Source: Leptolyngbyaceae cyanobacterium MO_188.B28
GTDB taxonomy: Bacteria > Cyanobacteriota > Cyanobacteriia > Phormidesmidales > Phormidesmidaceae
Direction of reading: 5' to 3'
Assembly (NCBI GenBank): GCA_030065175.1
Contig: JASJDH010000013.1
Span: forward strand, 1 to 37,127
Length of the DNA stretch: 37,127 nucleotides
Part shown: piece by piece, positions 25,597 through 33,817 of the stretch
How positions within the stretch are numbered: position 1 is the first letter of the stretch
Layout: every line of letters begins with the position of its first letter
Made by a program: the position numbers and the translations under genes
The notes under the pieces: generated by a model
The model's input: only the letters and a program-made list of their open reading frames with translations
What the model was told of the DNA's origin: nothing
The model's database searches: none

Positions 25597-26928
25597 TGTA
25601 CTCACCTCTTAAAAAGCAGGGGCTTACAGACAGTCTGAGTAGAGGAAATGCGATTAAAGTCAGAAACACGATAGTGATAGAGAACACAAATCAGGATTAG
25701 GCAGATCTAAACAAGGCGGATAGAGTGAGGAGCGACTTGAGGAATGAGCTGGGAAAGTATTGGCGGGCCAATCGCTCAAACCAATAACGCGAAGAAGGCG
25801 TTCAGTTATGCACTTTCTGGATTAAGATTCCTGAGAGGAAATGTAGGTTTCTCCAATTAGACACTTGGAACGCCGCTTCAGTTCCATCTTTGTAATAGGA
25901 CGGCTATATTTTTACATCTTCGGACGGCTATATTTTTACATCTTCGCCTACCACTTTAGAGACGGAAACTCGCAGATTAGAAAAGCTTTAGGATTTTCTT
26001 CGGAATTCTTGCCTTAATCACTTGGAAAGTATTCACCACTACCCTTTAAACATTCACCTGACTTTTGAATTTTAATTGGGTATGTTTACATAGGCTTCCC
26101 TAATTTTCACTGAGTCTTTACTGATTTTTACTGAGTGCTTGGAACTAAGGTTATTTTGTTTTCATCCATTACTCTTTGCTACGCCCACACCCCCAACTCC
26201 GCTCCAAATTTTGGGATTTGGGAGAAAACCAAGTTCCTCTTCTCCTAAACAGGGGAGAACGATTTAAGAAGAATGGGTCTATAGAATTATGGGTTTTATT
26301 GAATCCAATCTATTGATAATAATTAAGTTCAGAACTTTGACAAAATGGTTTAGAAATTCCTCCTGTCAATGTTGAGGAATCTTAAGCTTAATGCGGATGA
26401 AGGAATGGGGTGAGAATGTTGGCTCCCTAATATCTTGAAGTTGAACAACGCCGAGTTTTTGAATCCTGGCCTACAAAAGAGCTTGAATAATCATTCAAGT
26501 CTTAATGAATTCTTATGAACTGTATTACCTCAAACAGCCTTTTCTGCAAATGCATGGTGAAATCCAAAAGAAAACTAAAAAATGCCTAAAGATTTTCGGC
26601 TAAATTCACTTCTATCAGGGTTTGCTGCTTTAACTTAGGTATAAGTAAGGGACTTAAGTAAGGGATGACGGAACTCTAACAGCTACAACCGAATCAGAAC
26701 ACAATAAGTTGGTCAGCCAATTAAGAGAATAGTCCAGTTTTGACTGAATCAGCTCAACTGACGTTGCAACTGAGTTTTAACTCACTTCTTTGGCGCACTA
26801 TAGCAAGTCACGACCCGTCGAATTCCTCCTGACTCACGAGGAGCCCAAAAAACACTCTGATTGATTCATTACTCACTGTCTGTCCCGAACCTATAAGTTT
26901 CTATCTCTAAGCGAGGTTCTGATTAGTT
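25597..26928. other. Long divergent regulatory gap between ctaA and ctaC
   Basis: This 1.3 kb A+T-rich region has no supported gene. It should hold promoters for ctaA (leftward) and the ctaCDE operon (rightward). It contains an exact 24-nt tandem duplication (25898-25945), a smaller repeated TTTACTGA/CACTGAG tract near 26110-26140, and a repeated AAGTAAGGGA near 26643-26664. No structured RNA was recognised. Confidence 0.5.
25898..25945. repeat. Exact 24-nt tandem duplication
   Basis: A unit beginning GGACGGCTATATTTTTAC occurs at 25898-25921 and again at 25922-25945 without a spacer. It lies about 300 nt upstream of ctaA. The unit includes CTATATTTTT, which could matter for promoter spacing. 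Confidence 0.9.
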
Positions 26929-27933
26929 GTGAAAATTCCAAGTAGTATTCTGACGATGCTAGCGGGGGTCACCCTAACGCTAGTTAGCCTCTGGTATGGC
27001 CAGAACCATGGACTGATGCCGGTTGCAGCCTCCCATGAGGCCGAATTGGTGGACGAATTATTCGACGCCATGATGGTCATCTCTGTGGGCCTGGTCATCC
27101 TGGTGGAAGGCGTTTTGATCATCGCCGCCATTCGTTTTCGCCGTCGAGATGGGGATGAAACAGACGGTCCCCATATTGAGGGAAACGTGCCGCTGGAAAT
27201 TCTCTGGACCTCCATTCCCACTGTGATTGTCCTGGGCATTTCGGTTTACAGCTTTAGTCTCTATCAACAGATGGGGGGGCTAAATCTGTCAAATCAAGCG
27301 GCTGATGCAGGAGCAGTAGAAGTCGCCTATGCCTCTGATAATTCATCCAATTCTGGCCATCTGGCTTCGGCGGGAATTGGTCTGACTCAAGGAATGGGCG
27401 ACCAACCTCCCGTTGCGGTGAATGTCAAGGCGCTTCAGTACGCCTTTGTCTTTACCTATCCCGAAAGTGGGGTGATTTCAGGCGAACTGAAGGTTCCAGC
27501 AAATCGGGGGGTGAATTTGTCGATGGAAGCTCAAGATGTGATTCACGCCTTTTGGGTGCCTGAATTACGTCTCAAGCAGGATGTTGTCCCTGGCGAAACC
27601 ACGGAGTTGTCCTTTATCGCTACTCGGGAAGGCACTTATCCCATCGTCTGCGCTGAATTGTGCGGTCCCTACCATGGGGCTATGAGGTCTCAAATCCAGG
27701 TGCAATCCCCGGACGAGTTTGATGCTTGGATGCAATCTCAAATCGCCAGTCAAGACAACGCTGTCGAAACGGTTGCAGCAGCGCCTGCGGCTGAGCGTTC
27801 CGATGCTGATTATCTTGCGCCTTTGGCGCAGCCTTTAAACCTTGATGTTGAAGCAGACGCCTTAGCTCAACTCCAAGCCCCCGCTCATAGCCATGAGCAT
27901 CCCCACTATCAAATGGCTGCTCGGATTGACTAG
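26929..27933 (+). CDS. ctaC: Cytochrome c oxidase subunit II
   Basis: This 334-residue subunit takes electrons from cytochrome c6 or plastocyanin. It has an N-terminal hydrophobic segment and two membrane helices (about 45-66 and 83-105). The periplasmic/lumenal cupredoxin domain carries the CuA ligands: His in VIHAFWVPEL (about 205), Cys241, Glu243, Cys245, His249 and Met252 in CAELCGPYHGAM. A Ser/Asn-rich insert (about 125-160) precedes the domain, and an Ala/His-rich tail extends beyond it. The start is GTG 26929 with GAGG about 12 nt upstream. It is the first gene of ctaC-ctaD-ctaE. Confidence 0.95.
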   Translation: MKIPSSILTMLAGVTLTLVSLWYGQNHGLMPVAASHEAELVDELFDAMMVISVGLVILVEGVLIIAAIRFRRRDGDETDGPHIEGNVPLEILWTSIPTVIVLGISVYSFSLYQQMGGLNLSNQAADAGAVEVAYASDNSSNSGHLASAGIGLTQGMGDQPPVAVNVKALQYAFVFTYPESGVISGELKVPANRGVNLSMEAQDVIHAFWVPELRLKQDVVPGETTELSFIATREGTYPIVCAELCGPYHGAMRSQIQVQSPDEFDAWMQSQIASQDNAVETVAAAPAAERSDADYLAPLAQPLNLDVEADALAQLQAPAHSHEHPHYQMAARID

Positions 27934-28017
27934 ACCCTGAGCGGGTGTTGCGTCCCGACCACAGAAATTGCAGCGGTTATCCGCCCAGAGAAACTAATCA
28001 AACAGTTACGAGGATCT

Positions 28018-29697
28018 ATGGCACAAGTAGAGATTCTGGAAAGTCCAGCGTCGTCTCCCCCTCAGGCTCATGGGGGGGAGCGGAAGTGGACCGATTATTT
28101 TACCTTCAGCACCGACCACAAGGTGATTGGCATCCAGTACATGGTGACTGGTTTCATTTTCTATCTGATTGGCGGGGTGCTGGCCACCATGATACGGACG
28201 GAGTTAGCGACTCCACAGCCTGATTTCGTTACCCCAGAGGCCTACAACGGCATCATGACTTTGCATGGCACAGTCATGTTGTTTTTATGGATTGTTCCGG
28301 TTGGCGCCGGCTTAGCGAATTATCTCATTCCCCTGATGATTGGGGCGAGAGATATGGCCTTTCCTCGGCTAAACGCGATCGCCTTCTGGATGATTCCGCC
28401 TTCCGGAATTCTGCTGGTCAGCAGCTATTTCTTTGAAGCTCCCTCAGCTGGATGGACCTCGTATCCGCCGTTGAGTGTGAATACGGGCTTAGTCGGCCAG
28501 GGAATTTGGATTTTGGCCATTTTGGTGGGAGGAACCTCTTCAATTTTGGGGGGACTCAACTTTGCAGTCACCATGCTCAAAATGCGCGTTCCCGGCATGA
28601 CCTTGTTCAAGATGCCGTTGTTCTGCTGGTCCATGTTAGCGACCTCTATGCTGATCCTGATCGGCACCCCAGTTTTGGCGGGCGCTCTGATTTTACTCGC
28701 CTTTGACCTATTCGCCGGCACTTCCTTCTTTAACCCGGCTGGCGGCGGCAATCCCGTCCTTTTCCAGCACTTGTTCTGGTTCTATTCTCACCCAGCAGTA
28801 TACATTTTCGTTCTGCCGCTGTTTGGGGCGATCTCAGATGTCATCCCCGTCCATGCCCGTAAGCCGATTTTTGGCTATCAAGCGATCGCTTTCTCCAGCT
28901 TCGCCATTAGCTTCTTGGGTTTGATTGTGTGGGCGCACCACATGTTCACCAGCGGCACCCCTCCTTGGTTGCGGATGTTCTTCATGATCACCACCATGAT
29001 CATTGCAGTGCCCACCGGCATCAAGATTTTTGGTTGGTTGGCCACTCTATGGCGCGGTAAAATCGCTTACACCAGCGCCATGCTGTTTTCCATGGGGTTC
29101 ATCGCCACCTTCACCATTGGCGGTGTGACTGGCGTGATGCTGGCGGCGGTTCCCTTTGACATCCACGTCCATGACACCTACTTTGTGGTTGCGCACTTCC
29201 ACTACATTCTCTTCGGCGGCGCCGTATTTGGGGTGTATATGTCGGTGTACCACTGGTTCCCCAAGATGACCGGCCACATGATGAACGAATTCTGGGGCCG
29301 TGTCCACTTTGTGCTCACATTTATCGGGATGAACCTCACCTTCATGCCGATGCATGAGTTAGGGCTCATGGGCATGAACCGTCGGGTCGCCCTCTATGAT
29401 CCCCAGTTCACTGATCTGAACGTGATGGCCACGATTGGCGCTTACATCATGGCGGTATCCACCATTCCCTTTATCATCAATGCGGTTTGGAGCTGGCGAT
29501 ATGGTCCTAAGGCGCCAGCCAATCCCTGGCGAGCGCTGACTCTAGAGTGGCAAACCACCTCTCCCCCGGCGATCGAGAACTTTGATGAATTGCCAGTGCT
29601 GAAGACAGGGCCTTATGATTACGGTCTGGGTTATATTCCCGAGATCGATCCCCCAGAACTTTATGGGAAACAGGTTTCTGAACCAACAGCTTCTTGA
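28018..29697 (+). CDS. ctaD: Cytochrome c oxidase subunit I
   Basis: This 559-residue catalytic subunit reduces oxygen to water at a heme a3-CuB site and pumps protons. Twelve membrane helices are expected. Metal ligands seen are His83 (LHGTVMLF), His258 with Tyr262 of the crosslinked His-Tyr pair (SHPAVYIFVLP), His307/His308 (VWAHHMF), and His393 and His395 (VAHFHY) for hemes a3 and a. The Glu-bearing SHPE of classical A1 oxidases reads SHPA here, followed by VYIFVLP. GAGG lies 6 nt upstream of ATG. It is 84 nt after ctaC and 103 nt before ctaE, which are cotranscribed. Confidence 0.96.
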   Translation: MAQVEILESPASSPPQAHGGERKWTDYFTFSTDHKVIGIQYMVTGFIFYLIGGVLATMIRTELATPQPDFVTPEAYNGIMTLHGTVMLFLWIVPVGAGLANYLIPLMIGARDMAFPRLNAIAFWMIPPSGILLVSSYFFEAPSAGWTSYPPLSVNTGLVGQGIWILAILVGGTSSILGGLNFAVTMLKMRVPGMTLFKMPLFCWSMLATSMLILIGTPVLAGALILLAFDLFAGTSFFNPAGGGNPVLFQHLFWFYSHPAVYIFVLPLFGAISDVIPVHARKPIFGYQAIAFSSFAISFLGLIVWAHHMFTSGTPPWLRMFFMITTMIIAVPTGIKIFGWLATLWRGKIAYTSAMLFSMGFIATFTIGGVTGVMLAAVPFDIHVHDTYFVVAHFHYILFGGAVFGVYMSVYHWFPKMTGHMMNEFWGRVHFVLTFIGMNLTFMPMHELGLMGMNRRVALYDPQFTDLNVMATIGAYIMAVSTIPFIINAVWSWRYGPKAPANPWRALTLEWQTTSPPAIENFDELPVLKTGPYDYGLGYIPEIDPPELYGKQVSEPTAS

Positions 29698-29719
29698 TCA
29701 TCTTTAGTTTTTTGCGTAT

Positions 29720-29741
29720 GGGCGCACGATTGAGTGCGCCC
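29720..29741. other. Hairpin between ctaD and ctaE
   Basis: GGGCGCAC (29720-29727) and GTGCGCCC (29734-29741) form an 8-bp stem with a 6-nt loop. There is no T tract after it on the plus strand, so it is not a clean terminator. It may set relative subunit expression through RNA processing or stability, or be a copy of the small GCGCACC repeat seen elsewhere. Confidence 0.5.
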
Positions 29742-29800
29742 GTGGGCCAGAGACTCTTATGAACGGGTAATCCCCTTCCCATCCCTATTTTCTAGACACT

Positions 29801-30427
29801 ATGCAAGGATCAATCTCTGACACCGCTGAAAGCACTCTAAATATCGCCCAGGAAACCGGAGCTGTGGACCACCACGCGGATCATCCAGACCATCGCATGT
29901 TTGGCGTGGCTGTGTTCCTGGGGGCTGAGACCATGATTTTCCTGGGGTTGTTCTCGGCTTTTTTAACCTATCGACTGATGGCTCCAGTGTGGCCGCCAGA
30001 AGGAACGCCAGGCGGTTTGGAGTTGCTCCTGCCTGGCATTAACACACTGATTCTGATTTCTAGCAGCTTCGTTATCCACCAAGCGGATACCGCGATTAAA
30101 AAGAATGATGTTGGCGGTTTGCAAAAGTGGTTTGCGATTACAGCCGCCATGGGAGCTATCTTCCTGGCGGGTCAGCTCTACGAATATAGTCATCTGGAGT
30201 TTGGCCTAACCACCAACGTCTTCGCTAGCTCTTTCTATGCGCTGACAGGTTTCCACGGTCTACACGTGTTTGTAGGACTGTTGTTGATGCTGGCGGTGCT
30301 GTGGCGCTCCCGCAAACCTGGCCATTATTCTAACGAAAGTCACTTCGGAGTAGAAGCAGTAGAACTCTACTGGCACTTTGTAGATGTAGTCTGGATTGTT
30401 CTTTTCTTCCTGCTCTACATCTTGTAA
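29801..30427 (+). CDS. ctaE: Cytochrome c oxidase subunit III
   Basis: This 208-residue protein has five membrane helices, the short form of subunit III without the first two helices found in mitochondria. GVAVFLGAETMIFLGLFSAFL contains the conserved Glu, shown here as VFLGAETMIFLGLF. FYALTGFHGLHVFVGLLL and VELYWHFVDVVWIVLFFLLY are hallmark segments. It stabilises subunit I and guides proton uptake. It is the last gene of the oxidase operon, followed 38 nt later by a strong terminator. Confidence 0.95.
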   Translation: MQGSISDTAESTLNIAQETGAVDHHADHPDHRMFGVAVFLGAETMIFLGLFSAFLTYRLMAPVWPPEGTPGGLELLLPGINTLILISSSFVIHQADTAIKKNDVGGLQKWFAITAAMGAIFLAGQLYEYSHLEFGLTTNVFASSFYALTGFHGLHVFVGLLLMLAVLWRSRKPGHYSNESHFGVEAVELYWHFVDVVWIVLFFLLYIL

Positions 30428-30465
30428 TTTCTTTGCCTGTGTAATGCAGGGAAGTTCAAACAATG

Positions 30466-30500
30466 AATGGGTGCGCCGTCTAGGCGCACCCATTTGTTTT
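30466..30500 (+). terminator. Terminator of the ctaCDE operon
   Basis: AATGGGTGCGCC (30466-30477) pairs perfectly with GGCGCACCCATT (30483-30494) around GTCTA, followed by TGTTTTG. It has a 12-bp stem. Confidence 0.85.
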
Positions 30501-30525
30501 GCGTGTTCGTCCTTGTTGAAAAAAA

Positions 30526-30600
30526 GGAATACAGAATGCAGAATACATAAGTCAGCCAGGAACTGGATTCTGACTCCTGACTCCTGTATTCTTGCCCCAT
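30526..30600. repeat. GAATACAG-family intergenic repeat, copy 3
   Basis: GGAATACAGAATGCAGAA (30526-30543) exactly matches the reverse complement of 24544-24561. It is followed by TCTGACTCCTGACTCCTGTATTC, split here as TCTGACTCCTGACTCC and TGTATTC. It could fold on itself. Confidence 0.75.
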
Positions 30601-30700
30601 CAGAACGTCCTGGCTAGAGTTGATACCCATTGTTCGGTAGGCGGAAAGCTCCACAATCAATGATGTGGGAGTGATTAGGGCTCCTAAAGTATCAATTATC

Positions 30701-30780
30701 GCGTCATTCCTGTGAAAACAGGAATCCATCGTCGATTCCGGAGCCCATTTGCTGGATTCCCACCTGCCTGGGCATGGCGC
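30701..30780. repeat. Degenerate MITE-like inverted element
   Basis: GTCATTCCTGTGAAAACAGG opens the element and GGATTCCCACCTGCCTGGGC lies near its end. This resembles the widespread bacterial CGTCATTCCCGCGAAAGCGGG type of small inverted-repeat element, here with several mismatches. No coding capacity. Confidence 0.5.
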
Positions 30781-30969
30781 CTAATCCCTGTGCTTATTGC
30801 TATGTGTCCAAGTGTTAAATTCGCCAGTAGTATCTTCAAAAGGGTGGCTGAAGCCTGGCATATCCTCTATCCTCTTCCCCTTTTGTAGGCTTTGCCTTCT
30901 TGAAGAGGAGAGAGATTAAGGGGGATCCTTAACCGCATGGTGTTGGAAGCGGTTCGAATACATTGCGTT

Positions 30970-31013
30970 AAAAAAGGTAGAGACTGTATATGCAATATGC
31001 AACGTCTCTACCT
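30970..31013 (-). terminator. Terminator of the leftward secreted-protein gene
   Basis: Read on the minus strand, AGGTAGAGAC and GTCTCTACCT form a 10-bp stem (30975-30984 with 31004-31013) followed by a run of T. It belongs to the GTAGAGAC/GTCTCTAC class also seen at 20439. It lies 53 nt after the stop at 31066. Confidence 0.75.
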
Positions 31014-31065
31014 ATTCATCATTTGGGTTTGTTGTCGGTTGGACTAACGCCTAGCTTTTAATGCT

Positions 31066-32214
31066 TTAGCCTTTATCCTGAAGCAACTGACTAATCCAGG
31101 AGCTTAGCAGATCAAAGCCTAATTTAAACAAATCCACGGTGACTTTTAAGGTGCTAGATCCAACTTTTAAGGCGTTAGACCCAAGCGCCTGCAATTCGCC
31201 TTTTATTTTAGCCAGTAGTTCCGCCCTGGCATTTTCTTCGGCAGAGATCTCAGAAGCGTCTTCAGCCAGAGAATCTATTTCTTCAGCGACTTCGCTATTA
31301 TCTTGGTCAGGGCCGCTCGCCTCTCCGTCGACTTGCTGGCTAACCTCAAGTTCTGTTGAAATATCTGAAGTTTCCTCTGGATTGTCTTTGGAGATTGGCG
31401 ACGATTCTGAAGGAAGTTCCTCGCCACCGACTGCTTGGCTGTCAGCGATCGCCGGTTTAGCCGGTTCTTTGCTTGATTTAGGCAATTTCTCCTTAACCGG
31501 AGATTTGCTCTCGGCAGCAAGTTTCTGTTCCCCTAGCGCAGCATCGCTCAATTCTTCCTTGTCAGGGCTGCTGGATGCCGTTTCTGCAGATATTTCTTTT
31601 GAGGCGGCCACAGAATTAGCCTCGGCGCTTGGCGAGGGCTCCAAAACACGTTCCTTAACTTCTGTATTCGCCTCAGCAATGACTTGTTTGGTGGAGTTTT
31701 CGATTGGGGGAGACGGTTTGTCTTCAATGGGCTCCGACGGTTTGATTTTGTCGGTAAGCGCACGCTTCCCTTTGGTAGATTTACCGGCCTCGTTATCTAA
31801 TTGAGCTTCGCCTGATTCAGTCAAACTATCCGACGAGTCGGCGTGCTTCTGAGATGATTCAGTGGGGAGTTGGGGAGGCGTTTGTGTCTCTGTCGCCTCT
31901 GCAGTCTCTACCCCGTTGGAAGATTGAATAATTGCCAGCGGCGTTTTAGTTTGCTTGACTGCGCTCGTGATGCTGTCTGCGATCGCATCGGTTTGCTCAA
32001 CCGCTTGTGCTTGAGTGGGTTCTTTAGAAGTTTTAGAGGGATGCTCAATTGCTTCGACGACTAAACCAGATTCTTCCCATCCAGCATCGGGGTCAATCGG
32101 AGCGGCGATCGCCTGGGGCATCGCTAATAATCCGCCCTGCCAAAGGAATGCAAAGGCCGATAGAGCGGTTATCCCAATTCTAATAATATGTCTGAAGAGT
32201 TTGTTGGCTTTCAT
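31066..32214 (-). CDS. Secreted acidic low-complexity protein A
   Basis: The start is uncertain. The frame opens with a TTG at 32253, ATGs follow at 32229 and 32214, and I choose 32214 (MKANKLFRH), which gives a normal signal peptide: basic N-terminus, hydrophobic core, cut near AIAA-PID. About 280 residues of Glu/Ser/Lys/Ala-rich, repeat-like disordered sequence follow (EPIEDKPSPP, AEANTEVKER, SPVKEKLPKSSKEP). The last 50 residues are amphipathic or mildly hydrophobic (LGSNALKVGSSTLKVTVDLF, FDLLSSWISQLL). No enzyme domain is seen and I do not recognise the family. Its leftward neighbour 32390-32866 has the same plan, so the two may be distant paralogues. Opposite lies a sigma/anti-sigma pair that could regulate them. 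Confidence 0.65.
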   Translation of the reverse strand: MKANKLFRHIIRIGITALSAFAFLWQGGLLAMPQAIAAPIDPDAGWEESGLVVEAIEHPSKTSKEPTQAQAVEQTDAIADSITSAVKQTKTPLAIIQSSNGVETAEATETQTPPQLPTESSQKHADSSDSLTESGEAQLDNEAGKSTKGKRALTDKIKPSEPIEDKPSPPIENSTKQVIAEANTEVKERVLEPSPSAEANSVAASKEISAETASSSPDKEELSDAALGEQKLAAESKSPVKEKLPKSSKEPAKPAIADSQAVGGEELPSESSPISKDNPEETSDISTELEVSQQVDGEASGPDQDNSEVAEEIDSLAEDASEISAEENARAELLAKIKGELQALGSNALKVGSSTLKVTVDLFKLGFDLLSSWISQLLQDKG

Positions 32215-32330
32215 ACACCTATTTTTCATACACCTGCATAAAGACGTCGCCAAGTTTATTCAAGTCAGATTTGGTCTAGAGGCGACGGCGGCTAAATCAC
32301 GCCGTAACGTCCAAATTCAATACACAAAAG

Positions 32331-32359
32331 AGGTACACCGTCTAAGCGCTTGGCGCACC
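32331..32359. repeat. GCGCACC hairpin between the two secreted-protein genes
   Basis: AGGTACACC and GGCGCACCT pair with one mismatch around GTCTAAGCGCTT. It resembles the CACCGTCTA...GGCGCACC hairpins after ctaE and may be a dispersed mini-hairpin family. Confidence 0.4.
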
Positions 32360-32389
32360 TCATGGTTACTAGTCATAGGGGGTTGACCA

Positions 32390-32866
32390 CTAGCTAGAAA
32401 AAGCCTTGAGCCAATCGACGAATTCATCAAAGGCGACTTCAGCTTGAGAAGTCGCCTTTTCAGCCATCCCTTTGGCTTGTACAAAGACTTCTTTAGCGTT
32501 GACTTCAACCAGCTGCAACGCCTTCTCCGTCTGAACCTTGATGGCGTCTACCACCTGAAGATCCAGTTTTGCTGTCAAAGGAGCTTGGGCGTCAAAGTTG
32601 ACTAATACACTGACGCTCTCCTCCGCAGGGGCGTCATCATTGGTCTCGTCTTCAACCTCAGAAGATGGACTCTGATCGAGTAGGCTGTGGCTGGAAAACT
32701 CAATCAAGTCAGTTTCGGACTCAATGGGATCCGCCGCCGCAGCTGGCTCAAATAAACAAGATAAGCCCACCCAGACCATCGCCAGAGTAAGGAATCCTGT
32801 GAGTCCCGCCCGAACCGTTTGCCCTATTCTACGCATCAGGGTATTGCGTTGCATAAACCTATCCAT
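32390..32866 (-). CDS. Secreted acidic protein B with amphipathic tail
   Basis: This 158-residue protein has an N-terminal basic stretch and one hydrophobic segment (LTGFLTLAMVWVGLSCLF) with a likely cut after AAAA near residue 45, so it should be exported. An acidic linker (about 47-85, SSEVEDETNDDAPAEES) follows, then a helical region (about 95-158) with VQTEKALQLVEVNAKEVFVQ and an ending FDEFVDWLKAFSS. No known domain was recognised. The plan (signal, acidic linker, amphipathic C-terminal helix) is shared with the next gene downstream. ATG 32866 is used; internal ATGs at codons 5 and 11 are possible. It lies 333 bases from the divergent sigma factor gene. Confidence 0.65.
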   Translation of the reverse strand: MDRFMQRNTLMRRIGQTVRAGLTGFLTLAMVWVGLSCLFEPAAAADPIESETDLIEFSSHSLLDQSPSSEVEDETNDDAPAEESVSVLVNFDAQAPLTAKLDLQVVDAIKVQTEKALQLVEVNAKEVFVQAKGMAEKATSQAEVAFDEFVDWLKAFSS

Positions 32867-33199
32867 AACTCAACCGCTCAATTCATTTGAATCGCCTCAC
32901 CATTTAGCAGTTCCTGAGGCAAATTACAGACCAGGTGGAAGTTCTAAATCTTCATCAAAACGTTAAGTTTTGAAAAAGGCGGGGAGCTGAGGGAGCACTG
33001 ATGGAGAGGATGGGGGAGATGGGGAGGCAGGGATCAATGTGGTCGCATCCAATTAGGATCCTTAGTCGTATTTATATAGAGGAGATAGGACAGTGGGGGT
33101 GTAAGGTGTCGGGCGACAAAAAGTTGGCGCTTGCCAAAGAGATGGGAAAAACGGGGAGAATTCTCAGTGGAACCCGCGGATCTGGACAATGGGTAATTC
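32867..33199. other. Divergent promoter region with a G/A-rich repeat
   Basis: The 333-base gap between secreted protein B and the sigma factor contains the 20-mer repeat copy B (33013-33032) and no gene I can support. Promoters for both directions should be here. Confidence 0.5.
33013..33032. repeat. G/A-rich dispersed repeat, copy B
   Basis: GGGGAGATGGGGAGGCAGGG is identical to 20390-20409 and on the same strand. Confidence 0.9.
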
Positions 33200-33817
33200 A
33201 TGATTAGGTTGATGACAATGGGGCTAGATCGGCCGCCTACTAATTCTTCCACTCCACTGGAAGCGAATGACGCTGAGCTGATACAGGCGCTGAAAGCAGG
33301 GAAAGTGAGCGCATTAGGGAGGCTCTACGATCGCTACGCGGGTTTGGTTTATAGTCTAGCTCTGCGAATTTTAGGCAATCCCGCGGATGCCGAGGATTTA
33401 ACTCAAGAGGTCTTCATTATGTTGGGAAATGTCTATAATCCTAACCGAGGCTCCCTCAGCAGCTTTTTAGCGACACTGACGCGATCGCGGGCCATTGACC
33501 GCCTCCGAACCCACAGCAATCGTCATAAAATCCTGACGCGTTGGCAAAAGACGATATCGCCAGAGGTCTTCGCCGCGACTCCATTTGACCAGGCTTCGAT
33601 GAAAGAACGGCGAGAAAAGGTGCAACAGGCCTTGGCGGATTTGCCAGAAAAATATCGTCAGGTGCTGGAGTTGAGCTACTACGAAGGGCGCAGCCATTCA
33701 GAAATCGCCAAGAATCTTGGGACTCCCCTCGGCACGGTCAAGACTTGGGCCCGTAAGGGACTGATTCAACTCCGGCAAAATCTGCAGGACTTCATCCAAG
33801 AGCACCCCAATGACTGA
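33200..33817 (+). CDS. ECF-like (group 4) RNA polymerase sigma factor
   Basis: The product is up to 205 residues; ATGs at 33200, 33215 and 33221 are all possible and the ribosome binding site does not decide. Region 2 is clear: LYDRYAGLVYSLALRILG, then NPADAEDLTQEVF, the core-binding and -10 recognition part. A linker and region 4 follow (LPEKYRQVLELSYYEGRSHS, then EIAKNLGTPLGTVKTWARKG), which is the helix-turn-helix that binds the -35 element. It lacks regions 1 and 3, as in ECF factors. The anti-sigma gene overlaps its end by 8 nt, so the pair is coupled. Targets are unknown; the divergent secreted-protein genes are candidates. Confidence 0.9.
   Translation: MIRLMTMGLDRPPTNSSTPLEANDAELIQALKAGKVSALGRLYDRYAGLVYSLALRILGNPADAEDLTQEVFIMLGNVYNPNRGSLSSFLATLTRSRAIDRLRTHSNRHKILTRWQKTISPEVFAATPFDQASMKERREKVQQALADLPEKYRQVLELSYYEGRSHSEIAKNLGTPLGTVKTWARKGLIQLRQNLQDFIQEHPND

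Larger units (their letters stand above)
30428..31065. other. Gene-free gap after ctaE, rich in repeats
   Basis: This 638-base region has no supported gene. It holds the operon terminator, the GAATACAG-type repeat (copy 3), a degenerate mobile-like inverted element at 30701-30780, and a terminator for the leftward gene on its right. Confidence 0.6.

Noticed and set aside
33001-33207. 68-codon frame starting in the G/A-rich repeat
   Set aside because: It is a by-product of the purine repeat (MERMGEMGRQG) and overlaps the sigma factor start region.
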